Of a stretch of 36,607 nt of DNA, positions 8,726-16,924 are shown one piece after another (within the stretch, counting starts at the first letter, position 1; every line of letters starts with the position of its first letter). A program made the position numbers and the translations under genes. The notes below the pieces were generated by a model. That model was not told the DNA's origin and did not search any database. It saw only the letters and a list, made by a program, of their open reading frames with translations. The stretch is taken from contig JAFTXK010000117.1 in assembly GCA_017461635.1 (NCBI GenBank), forward strand, positions 1-36,607. Reading direction: 5' to 3'. The DNA is from Clostridia bacterium (lineage in GTDB: Bacteria; Bacillota; Clostridia; Oscillospirales; CAG-272).

Positions 8726-11065
8726 CTATCTCTTTTTCTTCATAACTATTATGATAACCACTGCGGCAATAGCAACAACTGCTGCTGCAATGATGATTAT
8801 CTTAACGGGAGATCCGCCTTCAGCTACAGGAGCGGGCTCGGTATCATCGCCGAAATCAAGATCGATAGTGGGTTTTGTTTCGGAATCCTCACCGTTATTT
8901 CCCGTATCAGCAGATGTATCTGTGGCGTCGCCCGCATTTTCGCTCTCGGGAGCTGAAGTCGTTTCGGGGGCTTCTGTTGTTTCCGCAGGCTTTTCGCAAA
9001 CTGTATCTGCAGGCTTTGCTGCGGAAATATCATTGAAGCTATATCCGTTATCAGCCGCAAATTCCTCTGCATAAGAACCGGGAGTACCGTAAATGCCCAA
9101 AAGATTGGGGCAGGTGTCAAATACCGATGCGCCAATGCTGTCAACAGCAGAGCTTACGGTAATATTAGCGATCAGATAGCACTGGGAGAAGGTCCAGGAA
9201 TTCAGCTCGGCGATACCTGAAAGATCAAGATGGCCTATTATGGGGGCGTTGCCTCTCACATAAATCGATTTGAGGTTCTCACAACTCTCGAATGCACCGT
9301 TTCCGATAACGAATCCCTTTGCGGGAAGCTCAACATATTCAAGATTTTTGCACTGAGTGAAGGAATATTTACCGATAGCGGTGATACCGTCTTCAATAAT
9401 TACCTTCTTTATATCCTGCTTGAATTCAAACCAGAACTGGGTCTTAGAGCCGCCGCCGTAATAATTGACGATATCGGCAATGGGACCAACACCCGAAATG
9501 GTGAGTGTACCTGTTGCTGCATCAAAGCTGAATACCGCTTTGCTTCCGCAGAAGGGAAGGCTCTGATCGATATAGACATAGTTCTTTGAAACGGTCTGAC
9601 CTGTTGCAAGGTCGATGATGTCAACAAAATATTCCTCAGCATAGGCGATCAGATCGTCATTTGGAGTACACGTAATGCTGGCTGTGAGACCGGGGAAAAT
9701 ATTTTCACCCATTGTGGGGGTGTTTACCGCAAGAATGAAATTAAGGATCGCTGTATTTCTGAATACATTGTCGCCAAGCTTTGTCATTGTGGAAAGATCG
9801 GCAGTTCCTTCAACGGGTGTCTTGCCGTTATAATAGATAGTTGTAAGCGAGGTGCATCCGTCAAAAGCATTTGTATCGATCTGCGTGATATTTCCGCGGA
9901 TCTCCACTGTCTTAAGAGCCGTCATCCCCTGGAAAGCCTTCTGAGAGATCTTGGAAATACCCTTGCCGATAATGGCATGCTCGATCAGATTTTTATATTC
10001 CTCCCAAGCTTGGTTTTCTTTATCGTAGCTGCAGTTGCCTGTCTCATTATGACCTGTTTTGTTGGAAATGAATTTCAGAGTTTTGGTATCCTCATAGAAG
10101 AGCCAGTAAACATCAACAACAACGCCGCCGTTCCATTCGTTTATGATATTTCCGTAAGCTGTTGCACCTGTGGGATCAAAGATCTCGGGCTCTTTTGTTG
10201 ACTTATAGATATATTCCTCGGGATTATTGATGTTCCTGAAGGATATATCCTTCTCGCGGCAGTATTCCTCAAGAGGAGTGCCCGGGATGCCGTAGATATA
10301 TGTAAGCTTATCGCAGCTGTCAAAGGCACTGCTGTCAAGGGTATAATTTGTTGCATAGCACCAAACAGATTCAAGGCTCTTGCAGTATCCGAGAGTTCTT
10401 CTGTTTATAGCAGTAACGCCTGCGGGAACAGTAAATTCCTTAACAGCGGTCCATTTGAAGGCTTCGGAATCAAGAACACCTGCATAATTTTCGGCAAGCT
10501 TGAAGGAAGAGAGCTTTTTGCAGTTGTCAAAAACATAGCTTCCCAGCTTGGTGAGCGTTGTCAGATCAGCCTCTCCCTCAACGGGCTCATTGCCTCTGTA
10601 ATAGATAGAAACAAGATTTGTTTCGCCGACAAAGGCTTTATCGGTGATAGCAGTAAGAGATTTTGGTATCTCGACTGTCTTTAAAGCACTGAAGCTGTTT
10701 GCGATACCGCCGACGATCTCAGTGATGCCGTCGCCGACCTTGATGTGCGTTATCTTGGTCTGATATGCGCCCCAAGCAACGGCAGCACCCTCGCCGTAGC
10801 CTGCGAGAGAGCCCTTTGCAGTGTTGACGCCATAGAGAACGGTCGTCTGAGTTTTGTCTGCCGCGGCAGGATCGATATTGAAGGATAGAATAACCTCATT
10901 GTCAGAGCTTACAACTTCCCATTTGATATTGGTCTCCGCGCCTCCCGTGGCAATGACATAGCCCGATGCGGCGGAAGCATCGGTTGCATATACGCCGATC
11001 ATTAAAACCGTCAGAGCTGACAGTATTAAAAGGACTGCGGAAAAAAGCTTGATAGATCTTTTCAT
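8726..11065 (-). CDS. Membrane-anchored BspA-type leucine-rich repeat surface protein
   Basis: The protein has 779 residues; ATG 11065 has an AAAGGAAG site upstream. A signal peptide (about 1-32) is followed by three related modules (about 33-280, 281-485 and 486-680). Each module has a short beta lead-in and then LRR_5-type repeats (ITxIxxxAFxxCxxLxxV). Each also carries a motif of the form GNxPxxGxxDL (near 158, 413 and 604). Residues 681-752 form a low-complexity Thr/Glu/Asp/Pro-rich stalk. A hydrophobic helix (754-774) ends in MKKKR, so the protein stays in the membrane with the LRR part outside. No LPXTG is seen. LRR_5 proteins mediate adhesion or ligand binding. Cotranscription with the neighbouring GH26 genes is not evident, but a 78-bp promoter element is shared with the GH26 lipoprotein gene. 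Confidence 0.9.
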   Translation of the reverse strand: MKRSIKLFSAVLLILSALTVLMIGVYATDASAASGYVIATGGAETNIKWEVVSSDNEVILSFNIDPAAADKTQTTVLYGVNTAKGSLAGYGEGAAVAWGAYQTKITHIKVGDGITEIVGGIANSFSALKTVEIPKSLTAITDKAFVGETNLVSIYYRGNEPVEGEADLTTLTKLGSYVFDNCKKLSSFKLAENYAGVLDSEAFKWTAVKEFTVPAGVTAINRRTLGYCKSLESVWCYATNYTLDSSAFDSCDKLTYIYGIPGTPLEEYCREKDISFRNINNPEEYIYKSTKEPEIFDPTGATAYGNIINEWNGGVVVDVYWLFYEDTKTLKFISNKTGHNETGNCSYDKENQAWEEYKNLIEHAIIGKGISKISQKAFQGMTALKTVEIRGNITQIDTNAFDGCTSLTTIYYNGKTPVEGTADLSTMTKLGDNVFRNTAILNFILAVNTPTMGENIFPGLTASITCTPNDDLIAYAEEYFVDIIDLATGQTVSKNYVYIDQSLPFCGSKAVFSFDAATGTLTISGVGPIADIVNYYGGGSKTQFWFEFKQDIKKVIIEDGITAIGKYSFTQCKNLEYVELPAKGFVIGNGAFESCENLKSIYVRGNAPIIGHLDLSGIAELNSWTFSQCYLIANITVSSAVDSIGASVFDTCPNLLGIYGTPGSYAEEFAADNGYSFNDISAAKPADTVCEKPAETTEAPETTSAPESENAGDATDTSADTGNNGEDSETKPTIDLDFGDDTEPAPVAEGGSPVKIIIIAAAVVAIAAVVIIIVMKKKR

Positions 11066-11128
11066 TATTTTTCTTCCTTTCGATCAGAAATTTTTTAACT
11101 TTCGGGAGGCGTATTCCACCCCGAATTC

Positions 11129-11206
11129 TTATATATAAATAATATCACATTTGATCCGCCTGATAAATGCATTTTGTGTGGTAAAATATGAAAAAATTCA
11201 CTTTGT
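11129..11206 (-). promoter_or_regulatory. Copy A of a shared 78-bp promoter/operator element, upstream of the LRR gene
   Basis: The element is nearly the same as 16837-16914. A 24-nt block at 11129-11152 is identical, a 10-nt block (11153-11162) differs, and a 44-nt block (11163-11206) has five mismatches. Spacing is conserved with no gap. On the minus strand it contains an extended -10 (TGATATTAT) preceded, 16 nt upstream, by a weak -35 (TTATCA), with the long conserved AT-rich block further upstream. That layout suits an activator-dependent promoter. The inferred regulator is the AraC-type protein at 16925-17770. Confidence 0.7.
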
Positions 11207-11299
11207 AACCTATCAGATATGATATATTTTCCATTTTGACATATCTGCGCCTTGTTTTCTTAGATAAATTATAATGCTCTATATGATGAAGAGATAAAG

Positions 11300-11326
11300 A
11301 TCCCCTGCCGAATTTCGGCAGGGGAT
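11300..11326 (-). terminator. Terminator of the LRR-GH26 gene
   Basis: ATCCCCTGCCGA (11300-11311) pairs with TCGGCAGGGGAT (11315-11326) around a 3-nt loop. It lies just past the stop codon at 11331-11333. On the minus strand it is followed by CTTTATCTCTT, a moderate U-rich tail. Confidence 0.8.
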
Positions 11327-11330
11327 AGGT

Positions 11331-14300
11331 TTATTTAAGATTGTTTCCGATAAGTCCGTAATAGGTTTCGTTTGTGCCGTAGATCATTTCGTCAGCCATG
11401 AACTCATTACTGTCGCCCATATTATAGATTGACCATTTACCTGTCCAGTTAAGCATATATACAATTGAGTAACCAAGCTCATATGTTATATCCTTTATGA
11501 TCTGAAGCTGTTTCATCGCCTTATAGGGATGTTCGCCGTCATCAACGGGAAGAAGAGTTCCGGAGGGACCAAACTCTGTGATCGCAACGGGATAGCCTGT
11601 TGCGATAAGAGATGAAAGAGACTTTCCGTCACCGTCGATCTCGGTGTAATCGCCGGTGGAGGTATACCAGTCGCAGCCTACCATTTCTACATATTCATCA
11701 CCGGGATATGCATACATAACATGTTGTGTTCCGGAGGTCTTGGAGGTGTTGTTTGTATAGTTGGGACCGTATACCCAAACCAGATTATCGAGCTCGCAGG
11801 TCTCTTCGAAATATTTATAATAATACTTCCAAAGCCTAACAATATATTGGCTGGGAAGAACCTTTGTTTCTCCGTCAACCGTCTGGTTTACGCACCACCA
11901 GAAGCTGCTGATGTTCATTTCATGAAGAGGTCTGAAGAGAACGGGAATTCCGCGATCCTCAAGATACTGAAGAGTTTCCGCAGCCTGAGCGAGATAGGTA
12001 TGGAGTGAGAGATTCAGCTCAGAGTCCTCTGTAAGTATCTCCTCCCAAGCATCCTCAAAGCCAAGCTCTCCGCGGTAGCCCTGTGTTGCATCCGCAGGGT
12101 TTGTGAGATGGATGCTGAGGGTTATTATACCGCCTCTTCTTGCATATTCAAGAAGATCATCAAAGAATATGGTCTTTTCTTCATCTGTAAATTCGCCTTG
12201 GTTGATAGATGACTGGTCGATGCCGACAACGGCAGGATAATCCCCGGTCTCGTCTCTAAACATCGCAAGATAATTTGCAAATGCGTCAACGGTATTTGTG
12301 CTTATCTGCTGACCGTAAAGGACATGCTCCTTATCCGCGTATATTTCACTAATATAGGCCTTCAGCTCGTCCTCGGTATATACCTTCTCTCTGTCATAGG
12401 TAGCTTGAGCAGGTGCTGTAAGGAATTCTATCTCATCTGTGTCAAGAATGCCCTCGCCTGCTTCAATAGTTTTCGCAGCCTTATCCTGCAGAGTTGCTGA
12501 AACAACATCCGAATAAAGCTCATAGGTTTCACCGGTTTCTTTATTTTCGATAATAACATAGCATCTGAAATAAAGCTGTTCGGTGGCATTTTTAGCATTG
12601 AGTACACCGTCTGTCTCATATCCGCCTGCTGAAGTATGGGCGAACTGAGCTGAATTTCCGGAGGGATATGCCGAAAGCTTACCGACCAGCACATTGTTTT
12701 TGATCACAGTGTTAAGGTAGATATAATTGTCGTCCGCCGTCATGGAGGTAGTTCCGCGGATGTCTCTTTCGGCAGATGCTATTGAGCCGAGCTCTTTTAT
12801 ATTGTAAAGTGAATCGCCCTTGGAGGCATTGATATTGAATTTATAGATAGAACGGAGACCGTTATAATCCACAGTTCTTACCATGAAGCCCTCGTGAGAT
12901 ACCAGCGGAAGGGCATATAGGGTCATGTTATCATAAACGGGTTCTGCATAATCATAGGGAACGGTACAGCCTTCGTCTGTATAGAGTAGGCAGATAGTAT
13001 CGTTTATCAGCCGGGGAACAAGATATGAGCTGTCAACCACATCTATTTCTGTTTGAAGCTCACCGTCCATATATATCGAAAGAATATTCGGAGGGATAAA
13101 TTTCATACCGTTTGCTTCGGCAAATGCCTTAGCATGGGAATCGCGCAGACCTGTGATCGTTATAGCCGTGAGGTCGTCACATTCGTAAAATGCATTTTCA
13201 TCTATAGTCGTATCGGAAAAGAAAACAACATCTTTAAGACTGTCGCAATTGCGGAAGGCATACTTTCTTACCTCTGTAAGATTAAAGGGAAGCTTGACTG
13301 AATGAAGATTTATACAGCCTTTAAAGAGCTCGTATCCAAGGAAGGTCGATGTGGGATATTCTGCAAATTCTATGGATTTTACGCCTTCACAGCCATCAAA
13401 TGTATAAGATCCGAGACGCATGATGTTGGTATAATCAATGTGTCCTTCTTTTGGCTCGTTGCCCTTCATGTAGAGCGTTCCGAAATTAGTTGAAGATTCA
13501 AAGCAAGCACCTGTAATTCCCGTAAGCTTTTCTGTTATCTCAACATGTGTAAGATTGGGCATAAAGCCGCATGCAAGACCCGACATGGTCTTGACATTTT
13601 CCGAAAGAATTATCTTTGTTATAAGAGAACGGTGAGGATACCAATAAGCCGTGCTTACGGTATAATAACCGACGGTGTCTCCCGAACAGGCAATGGCACT
13701 CATAGTTGAGCCTGTACCGAAGGTGTACATGGTGCAGTTGCCGTCCTCTCCCTTAACGAGCTTATAGAAAACGTCAGCAGCGCATTTTCCGATATCTATA
13801 ACATTAGGATCAGAGCTGTAAAATTCGGATTCAATGGTGGGAGTAGTATTTGAAAATCCGAATCCTTTTGCTGTAGCAAATGTTTCAACATTTCCGCCGC
13901 TGACAGGAGAATAAAGAGTGATTTTTGAGGCGGTCAAATTAAGAAAAACCTGATCTCCTAAGGTAGGATCTCCGAGAAATACAACGCTTTCAAGTCCATC
14001 GCAGCCTTCGAACGTGTCAGGACCGAGCTTTGTAACACCAGCGGGAATGGTGATGGTTGTCAGTCTATCGCAATTCTTGAAGACCTCGTTTTTCAGTTCA
14101 CCCTCATAATTCGGATTCATCAGAACATATCTGAGAATCTCGCATCCATCAAAGACATGTGTGCCGAAAGAAGTGATGTTTGAAAGGTCTGCACCAAGGA
14201 AGGTGTTGTTGCCTCTTACGCTGACTCTTTCAAGAGCTCCGTTTCCGGCGAAAGCCATATATCCTATTGTGGTAAGATCTGCAGGGATCTCAATCGTATG

Positions 14301-14645
14301 CAGATTGATGAAAAAAGCAATGCCGCTTTGACCGATCGAAGTTATTCCGTCTTCAACGACCGCTTCATAAATGTATTCCTCATAGGGAGAAAACTGTGAA
14401 TCATTCTGATTTGAATATGTGATGATGAAGCCGTCGGATGTATAGCCTTTAAGCTCTCCCGTACCCGAAAAAACAAGCTGATAGTGAGGTTCATCGGATT
14501 TTCCGGCATTTCTGTCATAGATCTTCCATGTGATGTCGTCACCGCAGTTTCCTTCTGCAATGATAGTGTCTGTTGCCGAAATGCTTCCGGCGAGCAGAAG
14601 CATGGTAGATAGTAGGAATAAAGCGAATATCAGTATTTTTTTCAT
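11331..14645 (-). CDS. Secreted LRR protein fused to a GH26 (beta-mannanase family) catalytic domain
   Basis: The protein has 1104 residues; ATG 14645 follows AAAGGA (14652-14657). A signal peptide (about 1-25) is followed by two LRR_5 modules (about 30-265 and 280-515), each with the GNxxxxGxxDL-type motif also seen in the 779-residue LRR protein. A segment at about 522-580 resembles the Listeria-Bacteroides (Flg_new/InlB-B) repeat, and about 585-745 is uncharacterised. A GH26 domain covers about 760-1095. The predicted acid/base is Glu909 in FRPLHEMN, and the predicted nucleophile is Glu1024 in ITEFGPSG. LVWVYGPN and YPGDEYVEMVGCDWY are further family motifs. GH26 enzymes are mostly endo-beta-1,4-mannanases, with some beta-1,3-xylanases and lichenases. 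No membrane anchor is visible at the C-terminus, so retention on the cell may depend on the LRR part or the protein may be released. It has its own promoter, distinct from the shared element. Confidence 0.9.
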   Translation of the reverse strand: MKKILIFALFLLSTMLLLAGSISATDTIIAEGNCGDDITWKIYDRNAGKSDEPHYQLVFSGTGELKGYTSDGFIITYSNQNDSQFSPYEEYIYEAVVEDGITSIGQSGIAFFINLHTIEIPADLTTIGYMAFAGNGALERVSVRGNNTFLGADLSNITSFGTHVFDGCEILRYVLMNPNYEGELKNEVFKNCDRLTTITIPAGVTKLGPDTFEGCDGLESVVFLGDPTLGDQVFLNLTASKITLYSPVSGGNVETFATAKGFGFSNTTPTIESEFYSSDPNVIDIGKCAADVFYKLVKGEDGNCTMYTFGTGSTMSAIACSGDTVGYYTVSTAYWYPHRSLITKIILSENVKTMSGLACGFMPNLTHVEITEKLTGITGACFESSTNFGTLYMKGNEPKEGHIDYTNIMRLGSYTFDGCEGVKSIEFAEYPTSTFLGYELFKGCINLHSVKLPFNLTEVRKYAFRNCDSLKDVVFFSDTTIDENAFYECDDLTAITITGLRDSHAKAFAEANGMKFIPPNILSIYMDGELQTEIDVVDSSYLVPRLINDTICLLYTDEGCTVPYDYAEPVYDNMTLYALPLVSHEGFMVRTVDYNGLRSIYKFNINASKGDSLYNIKELGSIASAERDIRGTTSMTADDNYIYLNTVIKNNVLVGKLSAYPSGNSAQFAHTSAGGYETDGVLNAKNATEQLYFRCYVIIENKETGETYELYSDVVSATLQDKAAKTIEAGEGILDTDEIEFLTAPAQATYDREKVYTEDELKAYISEIYADKEHVLYGQQISTNTVDAFANYLAMFRDETGDYPAVVGIDQSSINQGEFTDEEKTIFFDDLLEYARRGGIITLSIHLTNPADATQGYRGELGFEDAWEEILTEDSELNLSLHTYLAQAAETLQYLEDRGIPVLFRPLHEMNISSFWWCVNQTVDGETKVLPSQYIVRLWKYYYKYFEETCELDNLVWVYGPNYTNNTSKTSGTQHVMYAYPGDEYVEMVGCDWYTSTGDYTEIDGDGKSLSSLIATGYPVAITEFGPSGTLLPVDDGEHPYKAMKQLQIIKDITYELGYSIVYMLNWTGKWSIYNMGDSNEFMADEMIYGTNETYYGLIGNNLK

Positions 14646-14679
14646 GACATTTCCTTTCGAGTTTTATTTATGTATTGTA

Positions 14680-14708
14680 ATTATACATTATTTCAACTAT
14701 AGTGTCAA
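14680..14708 (-). promoter_or_regulatory. Sigma-A promoter of the LRR-GH26 gene
   Basis: On the minus strand TTGACA (14708-14703) and TATAAT (14685-14680) are separated by 17 nt, 35 nt upstream of ATG 14645. This near-consensus promoter contrasts with the weak -35 of the shared-element promoters in the same cluster. Confidence 0.85.
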
Positions 14709-14764
14709 GCAAATTATTGGTAAAATTGTATTTTTTATTTGAAAAATAGTAATTTTATAATCAA

Positions 14765-14800
14765 TCAGAGCCGGGTCTGATCTTTCAAAGCCGGCTCTGA
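14765..14800 (-). terminator. Terminator of the GH26 lipoprotein gene
   Basis: TCAGAGCCGG (14765-14774) pairs with CCGGCTCTGA (14791-14800). On the minus strand it lies about 50 nt past the stop codon and is followed by an AT-rich stretch. Confidence 0.7.
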
Positions 14801-14851
14801 ATTATTATTTCAGTTCGTTTTAAGTTTTCTGCAACGCTCGATCGCTAATCA

Positions 14852-16816
14852 TTAGCCTACCTTAAATCCCGTTACCTCTTCAAAGAGTGCGGGCATTTCG
14901 CTGAGGTCGATAACGGTTTCAAGAGCCATTATCTCATCGCCGCCGGGGAGAAAAGCAAGGGTGTGCTGAGCGTTAAATGTCAAAAGATAACCGATCTTAT
15001 AGCCATCCTGATACATTCTTTCAAAATTGCTCCAGAAATCCTGTGCACTGTATACCTTGCGCTGATCCTCGTAGCTCTCGGCAATAAGAGAATCGCTGAT
15101 GCCGACCTCGCAGAGGTTCGTGATCTTGCCGGATTTCATAAGATCCGCATAGGGCTTATGATCTGCGCCGATCTCATATTTACCGCCGGTATACCAGTCG
15201 ATTCCAACGATATCAACATATTCATCGCCGGGGTAGCAGTACATAACGTTAACTCTTTCGCTGTAATATCGGTTGGGGCTGTAGTTCCATATCATTGTGT
15301 CAATGCCCCATTCCTCGGTGAAATAATTATAGATATATCTCCATGCGTTCTGATAGCAGGAAGCATCCAGGGTTTTGCCCGTTGCCGCAATGGAGAACCA
15401 GAAAGAGGGAGTGTTCATCTCATGCATGGGTCTCCAGATAACGGGGACGCCCGCGTCGCTGAGTGCCTTCAGAACTCTCGCATTCATTTCGAGCTCTTTC
15501 TTGAATTCGGTGTTGATCTCGGTACCTTCGGTAATAAGATCCTTCCAGCCCTGCTCATCTCCCAGATTTCCTCTGTCGCACTTCCAGTCGGATTCATAGC
15601 CCGTGGGGTTTGTGAAGTGAGAGCTGACGGTAACTATACCGCCCTGCGCCGCATAGTCTACAAGCTCGCAGACTATCTGACTGATGCTGTACCACTGGTC
15701 GTCCGCAAGGAAGGGAAGCCTGAAGCCGCATCTTCCAAGGTCAACCCCGAGTACTGCAGGGAGCTTACCTGTTCCAACATATTCGATATCATCCGCTTCG
15801 CCGCCGTTCATCTGAATGTCAAGCCAGAAATTTGGTGAGGTTCTCAGACCTCTTATCTGGTCGCCGACGATTACGATATCATTTGTATTATAGGAATATT
15901 CCAGAAGCTTCATCAGATCATCCTTCGAATATATTGTAGGAAGATCTCCGCTGTCAAGCTCGATGGTCTCATTTATCGCAACCTCTTTGTTTTCGCCCAG
16001 AAGGGTGTCAAAGAAATAGTCCATAACATAATCGATGGAGTGATATGAGCCGTAAAGGATAAGATTTCCGTCCTCAACCTTGATAGCACCCTTTGTGTAG
16101 TTCAGCTCGGAGGTATCGACCATAATATAGTTCTGCTGCTCCGAAACTGCATCTGCAAGGGTGAAATGCCTACCCATTTTCTGACCGAGACGTTCGCATG
16201 CCTCCTCCGCAAAGGAAAGATTGCTCTTTGCAGTCTCGCTCTGATTCTTCTTTATGTAATAGAATTTGAAATTCGAAATGTCTTTTCCGTCTACGGTGAG
16301 CTTTTCGAGAGGATATTTTCTCAGCATAATATATCCGTCACCTTCTGGAGCGGCAATTTTTCCGCCCGGCATAAAATTCTCGATAAATACGTTGACCGCT
16401 TCGGCTGTAGCTTCGGATGAGCCGCCGAGGATAACTATTCTGTTTCCGACCAGCTTGATTATATAGTCATAGTCGCCGCCCAGCTTTTCCATAGCTTCGA
16501 TGCTTGCGCTTCTGTTGGTTTCGCCGAGAAGGATCTCATATTCGCTCTTTGAACCGAAATCCGTGCCAACGCTGAGCTGTGCGCCGTTCTTTTCTTTGAT
16601 AGCGTTTCTGAGGATTGTCAGTGCATCTTTAACTGTATTGTCTGCCTGATCTCCGCGCACTATGGTGTAATCGGCAATGTTTGTGATCTCTTTTACCTTA
16701 ACCTTGCCCGAATTATCGCCCGTGCTGTCTTCACTGCCTCCGGGAGTTTTGCCGCAAGCGGTGAAAATTACCGCAAGAGAAAGGATAAATAAGGCAATAA
16801 TGGAAAATTTCTTCAT
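14852..16816 (-). CDS. GH26-family glycoside hydrolase lipoprotein
   Basis: The protein has 654 residues; AGGAGGT lies six bases before ATG 16816. A lipoprotein signal with lipobox FTAC puts the lipidated cysteine at residue 21. A short Gly/Ser/Asp linker leads into an N-terminal region (about 43-285) that is clearly related to residues 73-310 of the 679-residue protein at 34051-36090. Shared features include SEYEILLGETNR and a GNxIxIxGG strand. It recalls the alpha/beta N-terminal domains of GH20/GH67-type enzymes, but I cannot name it. The GH26 domain (about 295-640) has Glu466 in WRPMHEMN as predicted acid/base and Glu570 in LCEVGISD as predicted nucleophile. The usual TEFG around the nucleophile is changed to CEVG. 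The enzyme should hydrolyse a beta-mannan-like glycan at the outer face of the membrane. Its promoter region is shared with the divergent araC-type gene. Confidence 0.9.
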   Translation of the reverse strand: MKKFSIIALFILSLAVIFTACGKTPGGSEDSTGDNSGKVKVKEITNIADYTIVRGDQADNTVKDALTILRNAIKEKNGAQLSVGTDFGSKSEYEILLGETNRSASIEAMEKLGGDYDYIIKLVGNRIVILGGSSEATAEAVNVFIENFMPGGKIAAPEGDGYIMLRKYPLEKLTVDGKDISNFKFYYIKKNQSETAKSNLSFAEEACERLGQKMGRHFTLADAVSEQQNYIMVDTSELNYTKGAIKVEDGNLILYGSYHSIDYVMDYFFDTLLGENKEVAINETIELDSGDLPTIYSKDDLMKLLEYSYNTNDIVIVGDQIRGLRTSPNFWLDIQMNGGEADDIEYVGTGKLPAVLGVDLGRCGFRLPFLADDQWYSISQIVCELVDYAAQGGIVTVSSHFTNPTGYESDWKCDRGNLGDEQGWKDLITEGTEINTEFKKELEMNARVLKALSDAGVPVIWRPMHEMNTPSFWFSIAATGKTLDASCYQNAWRYIYNYFTEEWGIDTMIWNYSPNRYYSERVNVMYCYPGDEYVDIVGIDWYTGGKYEIGADHKPYADLMKSGKITNLCEVGISDSLIAESYEDQRKVYSAQDFWSNFERMYQDGYKIGYLLTFNAQHTLAFLPGGDEIMALETVIDLSEMPALFEEVTGFKVG

Positions 16817-16836
16817 TTTTATACCTCCTGAATTGG

Positions 16837-16914
16837 TTATATATAAATAATATCACATTTACCCTCTTGCATAAATACATTTTCTGTGTTAAAATATAAA
16901 AAAAATCACTTTGT
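16837..16914. promoter_or_regulatory. Copy B of the shared 78-bp element, in the GH26/araC divergent promoter
   Basis: This copy matches 11129-11206 (see that entry). On the minus strand an extended -10 TGATATTAT serves the GH26 lipoprotein gene; its -35-like TTATGC is weak. On the plus strand TTGCAT (16868-16873) and TAAAAT (16890-16895, preceded by TG one base away) are 16 nt apart and would serve the AraC-type gene. The element ends one base before the regulator's GAGGTG ribosome binding site, so binding here could both activate the hydrolase gene and autoregulate araC. Confidence 0.7.
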
Positions 16915-16924
16915 GAGGTGCTTT

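Noticed and set aside
14963..15838. 291-codon plus-strand frame opposite the GH26 lipoprotein
   Set aside because: It lies antisense to the catalytic domain, with no family motifs and no start signals.
16886..16924. Upstream GTG start for the AraC-type regulator
   Set aside because: The GTG lies inside the conserved promoter element, overlapping the -10 region, and lacks a ribosome binding site; ATG 16925 has GAGGTG.
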